From IMG/VR virus record IMGVR_UViG_3300030114_000528, positions 1 through 32,889 of that record: 32,889 nucleotides of DNA, one strand, 5' to 3'. Made by a program: the position numbers and the translations under genes. Below are positions 15,858-23,042 of this stretch, piece after piece (the first letter of the stretch is position 1; the number at the start of each line of letters is the position of its first letter). Source of the stretch: a virus. The notes below the pieces were generated by a model. The model was not told the origin of the DNA and ran no database searches. It saw only the letters and a program-made list of their open reading frames with translations.

Positions 15858-15895
15858 CCCAGGATTTACCCCAGCAAGCCGTACCACAACAGCAA

Positions 15896-15928
15896 GTGGG
15901 GGCCGTGCGATGCCAGCGCGGCCCCCAC
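15896..15928 (+). terminator. GC-rich hairpin after the capsid gene
   Basis: GTGGGGGCCG (15896-15905) and CGGCCCCCAC (15919-15928) form a perfect ten-pair stem with a 13-base loop, 39 bases after the capsid stop. No T-run follows, so it may be a partial terminator or a stabiliser of the capsid mRNA rather than a full stop. Confidence 0.5.
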
Positions 15929-15945
15929 CTAGAAATGAGGGAATG

Positions 15946-16146
15946 ATGGCAATTGAACTATTGCAGAAACCGGAAGAGCTTCGCGCGATTGAGATTCTGC
16001 GCCCCGTGTTGGTGCAGGGGTCCGCGCTCAAAAAGGGCCAGCAGGTCAAGGTCCCCATCTACGATGCCTATGACCTCGTTCACCATGGTCAGGCCAAGTT
16101 CATCACGGCGGCCGACGTGCGCGCGGCTGAGAAGGGTGGCAAGTAG
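15946..16146 (+). CDS. Small head protein (copy 1 of a related pair)
   Basis: The 66-residue protein begins at the second of two adjacent ATGs (15946), five bases after GAGG; ATGs at 15943 and 15910 are in frame, but the latter lies in the loop of the preceding hairpin. It reads as a helix (ELLQKPEELRAIEIL) followed by a compact beta unit: RPVLVQGSALKKGQQVKVPIYDAYDLVHHGQAKFIT. A very similar unit forms the core of the next gene. Position between capsid and joining protein suggests a decoration, capsid-stabilising or connector-associated role. I cannot name a family. Confidence 0.55.
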   Translation: MAIELLQKPEELRAIEILRPVLVQGSALKKGQQVKVPIYDAYDLVHHGQAKFITAADVRAAEKGGK

Positions 16147-16149
16147 ACC

Positions 16150-16353
16150 ATGGCCGACGAGACCACCCAGACCACGCCAACCGAGGCTGCCGAACCTGAA
16201 GTTGAGGCGACACCTTCGGCGACAAAGAAGTTTCGCGCGACGCGGCCGCTCATCTTTGACGGCAAGGTGCTTAACACGGACGATCCGATTGAAATCGATC
16301 CGGTCTGTGTCGCCGACCTCGTCGGATGTGGACAGCTCATCGAGGTCAAATAG
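16150..16353 (+). CDS. Small head protein (copy 2 of a related pair)
   Basis: This 67-residue protein starts three bases after the previous stop. A disordered Thr/Glu-rich N-terminus (ETTQTTPTEAAEPEVEATPS) precedes RPLIFDGKVLNTDDPIEIDPVCVADLVGCGQLIEV, which aligns by eye with the core of the preceding gene: RP at the start, a Gly turn, an alternating strand, and a final A-x-DLV-x-x-GQ motif. The two probably arose by duplication. The next gene starts directly at its stop codon. A capsid-surface or connector role is inferred only from position. Confidence 0.6.
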   Translation: MADETTQTTPTEAAEPEVEATPSATKKFRATRPLIFDGKVLNTDDPIEIDPVCVADLVGCGQLIEVK

Positions 16354-16653
16354 ATGGCCTTCGGCGACGCCGACCTCGCAATCTTCGCGGCCGACTTTGG
16401 CGTCGCCGTTGTCTTCGGCGGCGCGACCGCGCGGGGAATCTTTGACCGTCCGCAAAGCCTTTCGCTGGCCGACGAGGGCTATGGCGGTATCAACACAACC
16501 GCGCCCGTCGTGCGCATCCCGAAGAACGCCTTCGCGGTCATGCCCAAAACAACGGACGCAATCACGGTCGACGGAACCGGATACACGGTCGACAGCATTG
16601 AATCGGACTCGGACGGCGGTTTCGTCTACCTCACTTTGATGGCGGTGGCATGA
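16354..16653 (+). CDS. Head-tail joining protein, FII-like
   Basis: The 99-residue protein starts immediately after the previous stop. Its C-terminal half has the beta pattern of lambda FII-type joining proteins: APVVRIPKNAF, then DAITVDGTGYTVDSIESDSDGGFVYLTLMAV, with the conserved 'V-DG--Y-V--I--D-DG----L-L' spacing. FII-like proteins attach to gpW at the portal and form the docking surface for the tail. Gene order (after the capsid, before the tail terminator) agrees exactly. It overlaps the next gene by four bases (ATGA). Confidence 0.7.
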   Translation: MAFGDADLAIFAADFGVAVVFGGATARGIFDRPQSLSLADEGYGGINTTAPVVRIPKNAFAVMPKTTDAITVDGTGYTVDSIESDSDGGFVYLTLMAVA

Positions 16654-17105
16654 TGGCAATCAACCCGAGCGTACAGTCCCAGGTGATCGCGGCCGCCGTG
16701 GCCGCGCTGAATGCCGCCGCCGTGGGCTACACCGCATATCGCTGCCGCATGGCGGCCTTTCTCCCGGAACAGCTTCCTGCCTGGAACGTGATTCCAGAGG
16801 ACGACGATCCGGACTACAACACTGATGCCTACAGCGGCACGGTTGCCTGGAAGTTTCGTTTCCGCGTGCGCTGCATGGTTGCCTCTGTGGGTGAGGTCGA
16901 CGCGGCGGCCGATCCGCTCTTCGTTGCAGCCTGTCAGGCCATCCTCGCCGATCCCACGCTCGGCGGTCTGGCTGTGGTGACGCGCATCGCTGGCGTCAAG
17001 TGGGAGCGCGAGGCCAAAGGCGAGTACGACCAGTGCGCTGAGGTCATTGTTTTTGAATCTGAATTCGGCACGTCGCGGAGCGATCCGAGCGTGCGTGTGC
17101 CTTAG
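16650..17105 (+). CDS. Tail terminator-like minor tail protein (gpU-like)
   Basis: The 151-residue protein starts by overlap (ATGA) with the joining protein. It has a helical N-terminus (SVQSQVIAAAVAALNAA) and strands including WKFRFRVRCMVASVGEVDAAADPLFVAACQAILADP and AEVIVFESEFGTSRSDP. The helix after the central strands and the final 'h-h-F-S-FxTSRxDP' strand are features often seen in tail terminator proteins, and the position between joining protein and tube protein is where lambda places U. Tail terminators cap the finished tail and set its length with the tape measure. Function is inferred from position and general layout. Confidence 0.6.
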   Translation: MMAINPSVQSQVIAAAVAALNAAAVGYTAYRCRMAAFLPEQLPAWNVIPEDDDPDYNTDAYSGTVAWKFRFRVRCMVASVGEVDAAADPLFVAACQAILADPTLGGLAVVTRIAGVKWEREAKGEYDQCAEVIVFESEFGTSRSDPSVRVP

Positions 17106-17122
17106 CGGCACAGGGAGGAACC

Positions 17123-17581
17123 ATGCCAGTTACAGCAACAAGACTTGTAGGCGACCTGGCGCAAACCAGCGTCGGCGTAACCGGAACGCAAATCCAGGTG
17201 GTCGGGCTTGTGAGTTGGTCCATTGACTGGAAGCGCAAAACCGTCGACAGCACAACCACCGACGACGCTGCGCACGAAACCAAACTCGGCTCGACTGACT
17301 CCTGGACTGCCAAGGCCAACTATCTGTACATCGACGGCGACACCTCGCAGTCGACCAACATTCTCGCCGCTCTGCAAACGCCCGCCGGCGCTGCCGAGTG
17401 GAATTTCTTCTCGACGGTGGCCACCGGCCGCGACTCCTGGAAGGGAAGCGCCTACATCACCGGCGCGACCATCACCTCGGGTGTCGGCAAAACGGTCGCC
17501 CTCGATGTCACACTCGATGGCACCGGCCCGCTCACCAAGGTCGCGCAGACGGCTGCCTCGAGCGGTACGGCCGAGGATTAA
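17123..17581 (+). CDS. Major tail (tube) protein, gpV-like
   Basis: The 152-residue protein has GGGAGGA directly upstream of its ATG, the strong SD expected of an abundant virion protein. It is almost all beta: VVGLVSWSIDWKRKTVDSTTTDDAAHETKLGSTDSWTAKANYLYIDGD, then WNFFSTVATGRDSWKGSAYITGATITSGVGKTVALDVTLDGTGPLTK. The final strand with 'DVTLDGTGPLT' is the hallmark of tube proteins of siphophage tails (as in 'h-h-x-G-G-x-h-T'). It should form the hexameric rings stacked around the tape measure. The C-terminal Ig domain of lambda gpV is absent. Confidence 0.8.
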   Translation: MPVTATRLVGDLAQTSVGVTGTQIQVVGLVSWSIDWKRKTVDSTTTDDAAHETKLGSTDSWTAKANYLYIDGDTSQSTNILAALQTPAGAAEWNFFSTVATGRDSWKGSAYITGATITSGVGKTVALDVTLDGTGPLTKVAQTAASSGTAED

Positions 17582-17643
17582 CGCCCATCGTGCGGGGGCC
17601 GCGCCGCGCCTCCGCCACACGCTTGCAGCGCAGGAATAGAGCC

Positions 17644-17715
17644 ATGAGAGAGTCATGGACGGGTGTAGGCACTCTACCTTCGTTGAACACCTGCTCTGCA
17701 ATCACCGCGCCGTGA
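17644..17715 (+). CDS. Possible 23-residue leader peptide
   Basis: An ATG at 17644 opens a frame of 23 codons (MRESWTGVGTLPSLNTCSAI...) ending at TGA 17713-17715, just before a phased repeat; AGGAA lies about nine bases upstream. It is the only candidate in the 183-base gap after the tube gene. There is no homology I can name, so this may be chance. Confidence 0.2.
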   Translation: MRESWTGVGTLPSLNTCSAITAP

Positions 17716-17716
17716 T

Positions 17717-17756
17717 GCACTACCATGCACCACGGCGCACCACTTTGCACCATCGA
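17717..17756 (+). repeat. Four ten-base-phased GCAC repeats
   Basis: GCAC begins at 17717, 17727, 17737 and 17747, exactly one helical turn apart, each followed by Y-A-C or C-A-T (TACCAT, CACGGC, CACTTT, CATCGA). It lies between the tube gene and the chaperone gene, ending nine bases before the ATG at 17765 and overlapping the SD region. It could be a protein-binding site at the DNA or mRNA level. Confidence 0.6.
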
Positions 17757-17764
17757 GGGGCAAC

Positions 17765-18262
17765 ATGGCAGAGATAGTTTCCATTCCCGCCGCGCGCCCG
17801 GGCCTTGCGCCCGATCCGGCGCGCTTTTTCATCCCCGTCACGCTCGACAGAGAGCGCGTGCTGTGTTTTGACAATACCGCATCCTTTCTCATCTACCAGC
17901 GCTATGGCGCGGGCTTCTGGCGCGAGCTTTTTGAGCCGGAACCGGAAGAGAATGCAGCCAAGCCTGCCAGTCGCAAGCTGAGGCTGCGTTCGCAGTCAAC
18001 CTTCGAGTGGTTCCTCTGGGTCGGCTTGCAGCGGGACGCCACCGAGGCCGGGGAAACGCTGACGCTCGACCAGGTGCGCGCGGAAATCTTCCCCACCAAC
18101 ATCGACGAAATCGCCATGGCGCTGCTCGTGGCTCTCTCGGCCACGCGCAAACGGCTTGAGCCTGCGGAAAAGCGTGGCCGGGGAAACGTGCCGGCGGCCG
18201 CCGTGGGCGTGGCCGTCGCAAAGAAGAAGAAGCGTTCGACTTTGACGCGGCACAGCGGATAG
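17765..18262 (+). CDS. Tail assembly chaperone (gpG-like)
   Basis: The 165-residue protein has GAGGGG about five bases before its ATG. It contains FFIPVTLDRERVLCFDNTASFLIYQRYGAGFWRELFE, a linker, then STFEWFLWVGLQRDATEAGETLTLDQVRAEIFPTNIDEIAMALLVAL, the pattern of G-type tail chaperones, which bind the tape measure and recruit tube subunits but do not end up in the virion. The C-terminus is Lys-rich because of a run of four AAG codons (18221-18232), which is the likely site of a programmed -1 frameshift into the downstream frame. Gene order (tube, chaperone, tape measure) fits lambda G. Confidence 0.75.
   Translation: MAEIVSIPAARPGLAPDPARFFIPVTLDRERVLCFDNTASFLIYQRYGAGFWRELFEPEPEENAAKPASRKLRLRSQSTFEWFLWVGLQRDATEAGETLTLDQVRAEIFPTNIDEIAMALLVALSATRKRLEPAEKRGRGNVPAAAVGVAVAKKKKRSTLTRHSG
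18219..18232 (+). promoter_or_regulatory. Probable -1 frameshift site in the tail chaperone
   Basis: In the chaperone frame the codons read GCA AAG AAG AAG AAG. A one-base backward slip at the first AAG re-pairs the lysine tRNA with AAA (18220-18222) and enters the frame encoding the T-domain. The -1 frame is closed upstream by TGA at 18157-18159 and the chaperone frame ends at 18262, so the slip must lie between these points. Confidence 0.55.
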
Positions 18263-18549
18263 CCTACGGCGTCTTCCACCTGCGTCCGGAGGATTTCTGG
18301 CGGCTCACTCCCGCCGAGTGGGGCCTGATGCTGGAGGGCCGCGCCAACGAGCTGCGGCGCCAGGGGCGCACCATCGCCAACTGGATGGCGCCGCTACTGA
18401 CGGCGACCACCGGCCAGCCCATTACCGCCGCGCAGTTGCTCGGCGAAGAGCCAACCGCGGATTCCATTGAAGATCGCCTGCGAGAAGGCGAGCGCCTGCG
18501 GAAGAGGTTCGAGCGTCGTCTCAAGCGGCAGAAAGGCAAGGTAAGATGA
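18220..18549 (+). CDS. Frameshift extension of the tail chaperone (GT part)
   Basis: The -1 frame relative to the chaperone is open from 18160 to 18549 and has no usable start of its own upstream of its conserved region. Read after a slip at the AAG run it continues KEEEAFDFDAAQRIAYGV, then FHLRPEDFWRLTPAEWGLML, which is the clear signature of phage tail chaperone T-domains and of the related gene-transfer-agent proteins ('GVLxLxPxxFWxhTPxEh'). The fusion would be about 261 residues. This reproduces the G/GT system of lambda, where a few percent of ribosomes make the fusion. Slippage at C-AAA-G (18219-18223) is preferred; GGAAAAG at 18166-18172 is an alternative. The T-domain is certain; the exact slip site is inferred. 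Confidence 0.75.
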   Translation, partial: KEEEAFDFDAAQRIAYGVFHLRPEDFWRLTPAEWGLMLEGRANELRRQGRTIANWMAPLLTATTGQPITAAQLLGEEPTADSIEDRLREGERLRKRFERRLKRQKGKVR

Positions 18550-18569
18550 CTCTCGGAGGGACAACCTAC

Positions 18570-18845
18570 ATGACGGAAGACCGCAAAAAAGAGAACATCG
18601 AGTTATGGATGAATCGTCTGCAACAGGCCAAAGAGAAGAGCAACCACCTGAATGCACGCATTCAGCTCTGGTCAAAAACCCTTTTCGATGCCTACACGGC
18701 TCTCAACGGATCAAGCGAGTTCGACTTTTCGCAGCTTCCCCTTGGGAATGAAATCACTACTGTCATCGTGGAGCGCAAAAAGGCGTATGACGATATGGCA
18801 GAAGCGCGCAACGTTCTTCGTTCGCTTGGCTACGACATCAACTGA
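18570..18845 (+). CDS. Small coiled-coil protein before tape measure
   Basis: The ATG at 18570 has GGAGGG (18555-18560) nine bases upstream and gives 91 residues; an ATG at 18546 overlapping the previous stop would add eight. The sequence is a helical, charged protein (ENIELWMNRLQQAKEKSNHLNARIQLW, and VERKKAYDDMAEARNVLRSLGYDIN), probably a two-helix hairpin. It has no match I recognise. It lies between the chaperone and the tape measure, a slot where extra chaperones or small tail factors are sometimes encoded. Its codon use is more AT-rich than the head genes. Confidence 0.55.
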   Translation: MTEDRKKENIELWMNRLQQAKEKSNHLNARIQLWSKTLFDAYTALNGSSEFDFSQLPLGNEITTVIVERKKAYDDMAEARNVLRSLGYDIN

Positions 18846-18895
18846 ACTTATTCCCGACGCGGCTGAGTCCGCGCCGGTGGCATGGCGGAGGTCGC

Positions 18896-21319
18896 ATGGC
18901 AGGCGAAAAAGGCATCGTCATCAACATCTCGGGATCTGGCGAAGGCGCCGCTGAAGCGCTGCGCCAGATCGAAGCCAGGATGAAGGAGACGCAAGAGCGC
19001 GCATTGGCCATGCAGAGCCAAATTTCCAGCGCGACCGAAAGATTCAATGGCGAGTTGGAGGGGACAGTTTCTGCGGGGCGCGCGGCGGGCGGCGCAATGC
19101 ATGAAATTGAGGGAAAGCTGCCTACAAGGGCCTTTGAGGCGTTTATCGTAGACACTTTACGGCTTGGTCCAATTATCCAAGCTGCATTTCCCTTAATTGG
19201 CTTGATCGCATTTATCGATGTGGCCAAAGAGGGAATTGAAAAAATTCATTCAATGAGTGAGGCGGCCGAGCATGCCGCTGAAGAGATTCGACGCTCATGG
19301 GATAAAGTCAATACCTCATTGGCGCATTCTTCAAATGAGGTTGATGCTCAAATCGATAAGACCATCGAAGAAACAGACAAACTGCTTGGCCATCGCGGTC
19401 AAAACATCTTGCGCGAGCAGTTTGATGATGCGCGCGTCGCCGCCGATAAGCTGGGCGAGTCGATCCTCAAAGATCTGGAAGACTACGAAAAGCTCATAGA
19501 ACGCAAAGAAAATAAAATCGGTTTTTGGAATTCTCTTTTTACAGGGAAAGCTGAAACAAAAAAATCTGAAGACCTTTTACAGACCGTTCATGACAACCTG
19601 CAAAAAACATCGGATGAATACGATGCTTTGGTCAGTCGATCTGGTGAAACTGGAAATGGTCACTATCTGCAAGAGGCGCAGGAAGCGCGCATCATTCACT
19701 TGCAAAGCGTCTATGATGATGCAACCAAAAGAATTAACGCGGCACTTTCTGAATCGGAGAATGCGCAAAAAACATTCGAAGGTTCCGGAAAGACTGTTGG
19801 CAAAGACCAAACAGCAAACATCAATTTGCTAGCCGCAGCTCTTCGCAATCTTGCAGAGCAACAGCGCAACATCGGTACGCGCTACGCGGAGGACTCCGCA
19901 AAATCAAAAAATGCCGTAGTTACGCGCGCGCACTCCAACGAAGATGAGGACTCGAAACTGCGCCTGGGTCGCGAAAAGCTGACCAGCCAGGCCGCTGCCC
20001 TCGCGCGGGAGCTGCAGCAGACGCTCCAACGCGAGGCGGACGCGGAACTGCAGTTGGCCCAAGCCAAGGAAAACGCGGAACTCGCCATCATCAAGGCTGG
20101 CAATCAGGCGCAGTTACAGTTGCTGGAGTCGCAGCATGCGGCCGGCATCGTCGGCTTTGAAGAGTACTACGCGCGCCGCCTCGAACTCACCCAGTCTGCC
20201 ATCGACAAGGAAATCGACGTCGAGCGTACCAAGCGCGATCAGATTCAGCAGCAGATCGGCCAAATCAACGATCCGAACGGCGCGGAAAAGCAGCGCATTG
20301 CGGCGCTGCAGCGCCAGGTGGTCGAAGAGCAAGCGCAGATCGCACGCCTCGGCAAGGGCGGCGGCAGTCAGGAGCAACAGCGATCCATTGAGTTGCAGCA
20401 GAAGCTGATCGCAGACCAGGCCAAGGCCGCTGAAGAAGAAGTTCAGAACAAGATCCGCGTCGATGGCTTGCAAAAGGAGCTTGTCGCCTCACAGGCCAAG
20501 ATCACAGAGCTGGCTGTGCAGCGAGGCACTGCCGAGGTCCAGACGACAGCGGAACTCAACCAACAGCGCTGGGCGCAGCAGGTGGCCGCGGCGGAACAGA
20601 CCATTCGCGACCGTGAAAAGCAAGAGGCATGGACGCAGCGAATCCAGAGCCTCAAAACGCAGGGTGCGGAGGCCGGTCCCGAGGCGATGAATGTTGAGGC
20701 CGCGCGGGCAGCGTCACAAACCATCAGCAGCTTCATGAATCAGATGGCAGAAGGCGCCATGCGCGGAAAGATGAGCTTCCGGGATATGGCAGACTCCGTT
20801 ATCCTCGACCTCTCGCGCATGGCTATGAAGATGGCGGAAGAGCGCGCCATTCTTCCTTTTATGAGTTCGCTGTTTGGCATCTCAGGGGCGGGAAGTGGAT
20901 CGAACGCGCTGGCAGGCATCCTGCAACAGGGCGCCTCCAATGCGGCCAGCATGAGCACGAGCATTGACCTAAGCGATATTTCGATTCCGTACCTGGCCGG
21001 CGGTGGCGACATCGACAACGGCTGGGCGGTGGTCGGCGATGGTGGCGACGGCAGCGGATCAGAACTGTTCGCGCCTAAAGGCCCTGGTACCGTGCTGCCG
21101 CATGACGTGCTCGAAGGTTTGGCGGCCAACCGCGGTGGCGGCGGCACGCCCAACGTGACCATTAACACCATCAATAATTCAAGCTCGCCGGTGCAGCAGA
21201 GCACCGCTGGCGTCAACTATGACTCCCAGGCCAAGCAGTTCATCATTCACACGGTGCTTGAGGATATGAACCAGGGTGGCCCGGTCAGCGCGGCAATGTC
21301 GGGCTTTGCGCGGTCGTAA
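18896..21319 (+). CDS. Tail tape measure protein (lambda gpH-type C-terminus)
   Basis: This 807-residue protein sets tail length and is ejected with the DNA. GGAGG lies about eight bases before the ATG. Residues 1-70 begin GEKGIVINISGSGEGA; a hydrophobic segment (about 91-110, LGPIIQAAFPLIGLIAFIDV) could insert in the host membrane during ejection. Long coiled-coil stretches run from about 115 to 600, rich in Gln, Glu and Ala. Residues about 613-660 (FMNQMAEGAMRGKMSFRDMADSVILDLSRMAMKMAEERAILPF) match the C-terminal domain of lambda gpH-like tape measures. A Gly-rich tail follows. The region 19140-19900 is more AT-rich than the rest, suggesting mosaic origin. Its stop lies within the end of a convergent gene. 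Confidence 0.9.
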   Translation: MAGEKGIVINISGSGEGAAEALRQIEARMKETQERALAMQSQISSATERFNGELEGTVSAGRAAGGAMHEIEGKLPTRAFEAFIVDTLRLGPIIQAAFPLIGLIAFIDVAKEGIEKIHSMSEAAEHAAEEIRRSWDKVNTSLAHSSNEVDAQIDKTIEETDKLLGHRGQNILREQFDDARVAADKLGESILKDLEDYEKLIERKENKIGFWNSLFTGKAETKKSEDLLQTVHDNLQKTSDEYDALVSRSGETGNGHYLQEAQEARIIHLQSVYDDATKRINAALSESENAQKTFEGSGKTVGKDQTANINLLAAALRNLAEQQRNIGTRYAEDSAKSKNAVVTRAHSNEDEDSKLRLGREKLTSQAAALARELQQTLQREADAELQLAQAKENAELAIIKAGNQAQLQLLESQHAAGIVGFEEYYARRLELTQSAIDKEIDVERTKRDQIQQQIGQINDPNGAEKQRIAALQRQVVEEQAQIARLGKGGGSQEQQRSIELQQKLIADQAKAAEEEVQNKIRVDGLQKELVASQAKITELAVQRGTAEVQTTAELNQQRWAQQVAAAEQTIRDREKQEAWTQRIQSLKTQGAEAGPEAMNVEAARAASQTISSFMNQMAEGAMRGKMSFRDMADSVILDLSRMAMKMAEERAILPFMSSLFGISGAGSGSNALAGILQQGASNAASMSTSIDLSDISIPYLAGGGDIDNGWAVVGDGGDGSGSELFAPKGPGTVLPHDVLEGLAANRGGGGTPNVTINTINNSSSPVQQSTAGVNYDSQAKQFIIHTVLEDMNQGGPVSAAMSGFARS

Positions 21320-21929
21320 TCGTAGCTGGCATGGGTTCGCCACTGGCGGCCCATGCCAGCGAAATAACCCACCCGATAAAGGTCCAGCCAAGGAAGAGAT
21401 TGATCGCAAGAATGCCGTTGTGAGCCTTACATTTGCGCCGCTTTGAAACGATAGATGGAATGAAATAAATGGCAATTACACATAGAATTAATAACCATCC
21501 CTGTGAAAGACTGATATAAGGAGTCTCGGATTTTTGTTGTTGGTTGGATGCGCTTGTTTGTGCTATAGCCGCTTCTTTAGGGTTAATCACAGGAAGGAGT
21601 TTTGCCATGCACGGCATCCTTTTGCTTATCTCTTCATTGGAGAGCGCGTCATCTCCTGTGATTTTAAAGCTATCTACATATTCCCAATGACTCCCATATT
21701 TTTCTGGTCCCATAAACCATGCTTCAAAATTATTCTTACGGTATTTCAACTTGCGCGTGAATCCGTATTCCGGATCAGAATTTGTGCGACCAAGGCTCTC
21801 GGCCGTGGGTGCTCCACACGCCGTTTTCACACTCGACAGATCGTTATGTGGGTTGGGTGCCCATTTTGTTTCGGTAGCCGATGCTGTAACTGACAAAGTT
21901 ATGAGAGCAATAAAAATTCCAAATTTCAT
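21285..21929 (-). CDS. Superinfection-immunity-type membrane protein with signal peptide
   Basis: The minus-strand ATG at 21929 gives 214 residues with an evident Sec signal peptide (MKFGIFIALITLSVTASA); a TTG at 21938 is in frame but would spoil it. Residues about 20-115 are a periplasmic domain with two cysteines (Cys38, Cys107). Residues 143-196 contain the superinfection immunity domain seen in T4 Imm-type proteins: GWLLILCVIAIYFIP, KRRKCKAHNG, then LGWTFIGWVISLAWA. Such proteins sit in the inner membrane and block DNA entry of related phages. It overlaps the tape-measure end by 35 bases, tail to tail, and is AT-rich, so it looks like cargo. The added secreted domain is unusual for the family. 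Confidence 0.75.
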   Translation of the reverse strand: MKFGIFIALITLSVTASATETKWAPNPHNDLSSVKTACGAPTAESLGRTNSDPEYGFTRKLKYRKNNFEAWFMGPEKYGSHWEYVDSFKITGDDALSNEEISKRMPCMAKLLPVINPKEAAIAQTSASNQQQKSETPYISLSQGWLLILCVIAIYFIPSIVSKRRKCKAHNGILAINLFLGWTFIGWVISLAWAASGEPMPATITTAQSPTLPR

Positions 21930-21998
21930 GTCGTCCAATATCTAATGCGGTTTCAATTGCTTGCAGCCGTTTCATCGTTGCGATGTAAAGAAAGAACA

Positions 21999-22235
21999 TT
22001 AGTTGAGATGGATGCTGATGCTGTCTCCCGAGTCGCGGTCGTCGACTTCATCTGCTTCACCGATAGCAGCCCAAGCCAGAGATCCTACCCATCCCACGAA
22101 CGTCCATCCGAGCAAAAGAGAAACGATTGCGATTCCCGCAGTCGACTTGCAATTGCGTCGTTTGGCAATATAAATGGGAAGGAAGTACGCAACTATCCCA
22201 GCCACAATAAGCAAAAGCCCTAAAAAGTCAGCCAT
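21999..22235 (-). CDS. Superinfection immunity protein (Imm-like)
   Basis: This 78-residue minus-strand protein has GAAAGGG about six bases before its ATG. Two hydrophobic segments are joined by a basic loop: FLGLLLIVAGIVAYFLPIYI, AKRRNCKSTAG, then IVSLLLGWTFVGWVGSLAWAA. This is the whole superinfection-immunity domain and the size matches T4 Imm (83 residues). The motif KRRxCK and LGWTFxGWxxSLAWA is shared with the next gene downstream, so the two are related, one standing alone and one fused to a secreted domain. An acidic tail (EADEVDDRDSGD) ends the protein. It should act in the inner membrane to exclude other phages. Confidence 0.85.
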   Translation of the reverse strand: MADFLGLLLIVAGIVAYFLPIYIAKRRNCKSTAGIAIVSLLLGWTFVGWVGSLAWAAIGEADEVDDRDSGDSISIHLN

Positions 22236-22259
22236 GTTGATACCCTTTCACAAAAGTGG

Positions 22260-23006
22260 TCACAGTTTAACGCGGACACCTGTCCCCTGCAAGCTATTAT
22301 TGACGGCGATTTCCGTCGCGGCCTTCGAAAAATTCTCGGCAAACTTCTCCTCGACGACGACTTCAACGGTCTCGTCGACCGGGTGTCGGCCACGCAAGTG
22401 CGCGGAAGTAATCAGGATATAGTACGGAATGGCGGCTTCTCGGGCATCGGCTACGGCACGACCCATCAAGAAGAGGGCACTGCTTTTCAGGCGCACGATG
22501 AAGTAGTACATGCCGTCGCGGGCCATTGCGCGCCGCTGCCGCGTCTGCGTGCGCGTCAGTGGCCCCATAGTGGCGTTCAGCAGCATCTGCGAAGGCCGCC
22601 ACTTGGCCGGGATCGGGCCTGGGCAAATGCGGCGCAGCGCCTTGGTTGGCACGGCCAGGTAGCCTTGGGATCGCCACTGCACGCTGTAGGCATTCGGCCG
22701 CTTGGTGCCGCCATCTTCCTGCATGGGCATGTAGTCGGGCGCGCCGGTGCGCCGATTCTCTGTATCGGTATAGACCTGCGCCGTCAGATCGGTCTTCGTG
22801 GCCATCTTGGTCAGGGTCCGCTTCTGCGTCCAGTCGTTGCGCAGCTCGAAGACCTCGCCTTCTTTTGTGCGCACGGCGTCGCGTGCGTCCATCGCCGTCA
22901 TGGTCAGCGCCCGGGCAATGGTGAAGGGAAGCTGTTCCTCGCGCAGAATCTTGCAGGCCCGCATCGGCCCGTCGATGTCGACCTTGATGTCGAGAACATT
23001 CGCCAT
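22260..23006 (-). CDS. Phage morphogenesis protein, possibly minor tail protein Z-like
   Basis: The minus-strand ATG at 23006 gives 248 residues. The N-terminal part follows the pattern of Z-like minor tail proteins: EEQLPFTIARALTMTAMDARDAVRTKEGEVFELRNDWTQKRTLTKMATKTDLTAQVYTD ('LPxAhAxALxxTAxDhRxAh...hxxRxxxTxxxhxhxxAtKxxLxAxVhxD'), ending in a basic C-terminal region. In other phages this protein is encoded with the tail genes in the same direction; here it is reversed and heads the minus-strand immunity cassette, with 24 bases to the next gene. There is no SD, but a promoter-like motif of the late type precedes it. Being real is well supported; the Z-like role is moderate. Confidence 0.55.
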   Translation of the reverse strand: MANVLDIKVDIDGPMRACKILREEQLPFTIARALTMTAMDARDAVRTKEGEVFELRNDWTQKRTLTKMATKTDLTAQVYTDTENRRTGAPDYMPMQEDGGTKRPNAYSVQWRSQGYLAVPTKALRRICPGPIPAKWRPSQMLLNATMGPLTRTQTRQRRAMARDGMYYFIVRLKSSALFLMGRAVADAREAAIPYYILITSAHLRGRHPVDETVEVVVEEKFAENFSKAATEIAVNNSLQGTGVRVKL

Positions 23007-23012
23007 GCCGCC

Positions 23013-23042
23013 AGTCTGCCGCAGGTTGACGTTTTTCGGCAA
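23013..23042 (-). promoter_or_regulatory. Late-type promoter on the minus strand (leaderless type)
   Basis: Read on the minus strand: TTGCCG (23042-23037), 18 bases, CAGACT (23018-23013), then GGCGGC before the ATG at 23006. The match and geometry equal those of the plus-strand late sites. It overlaps the divergent promoter at 23026. Confidence 0.4.
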
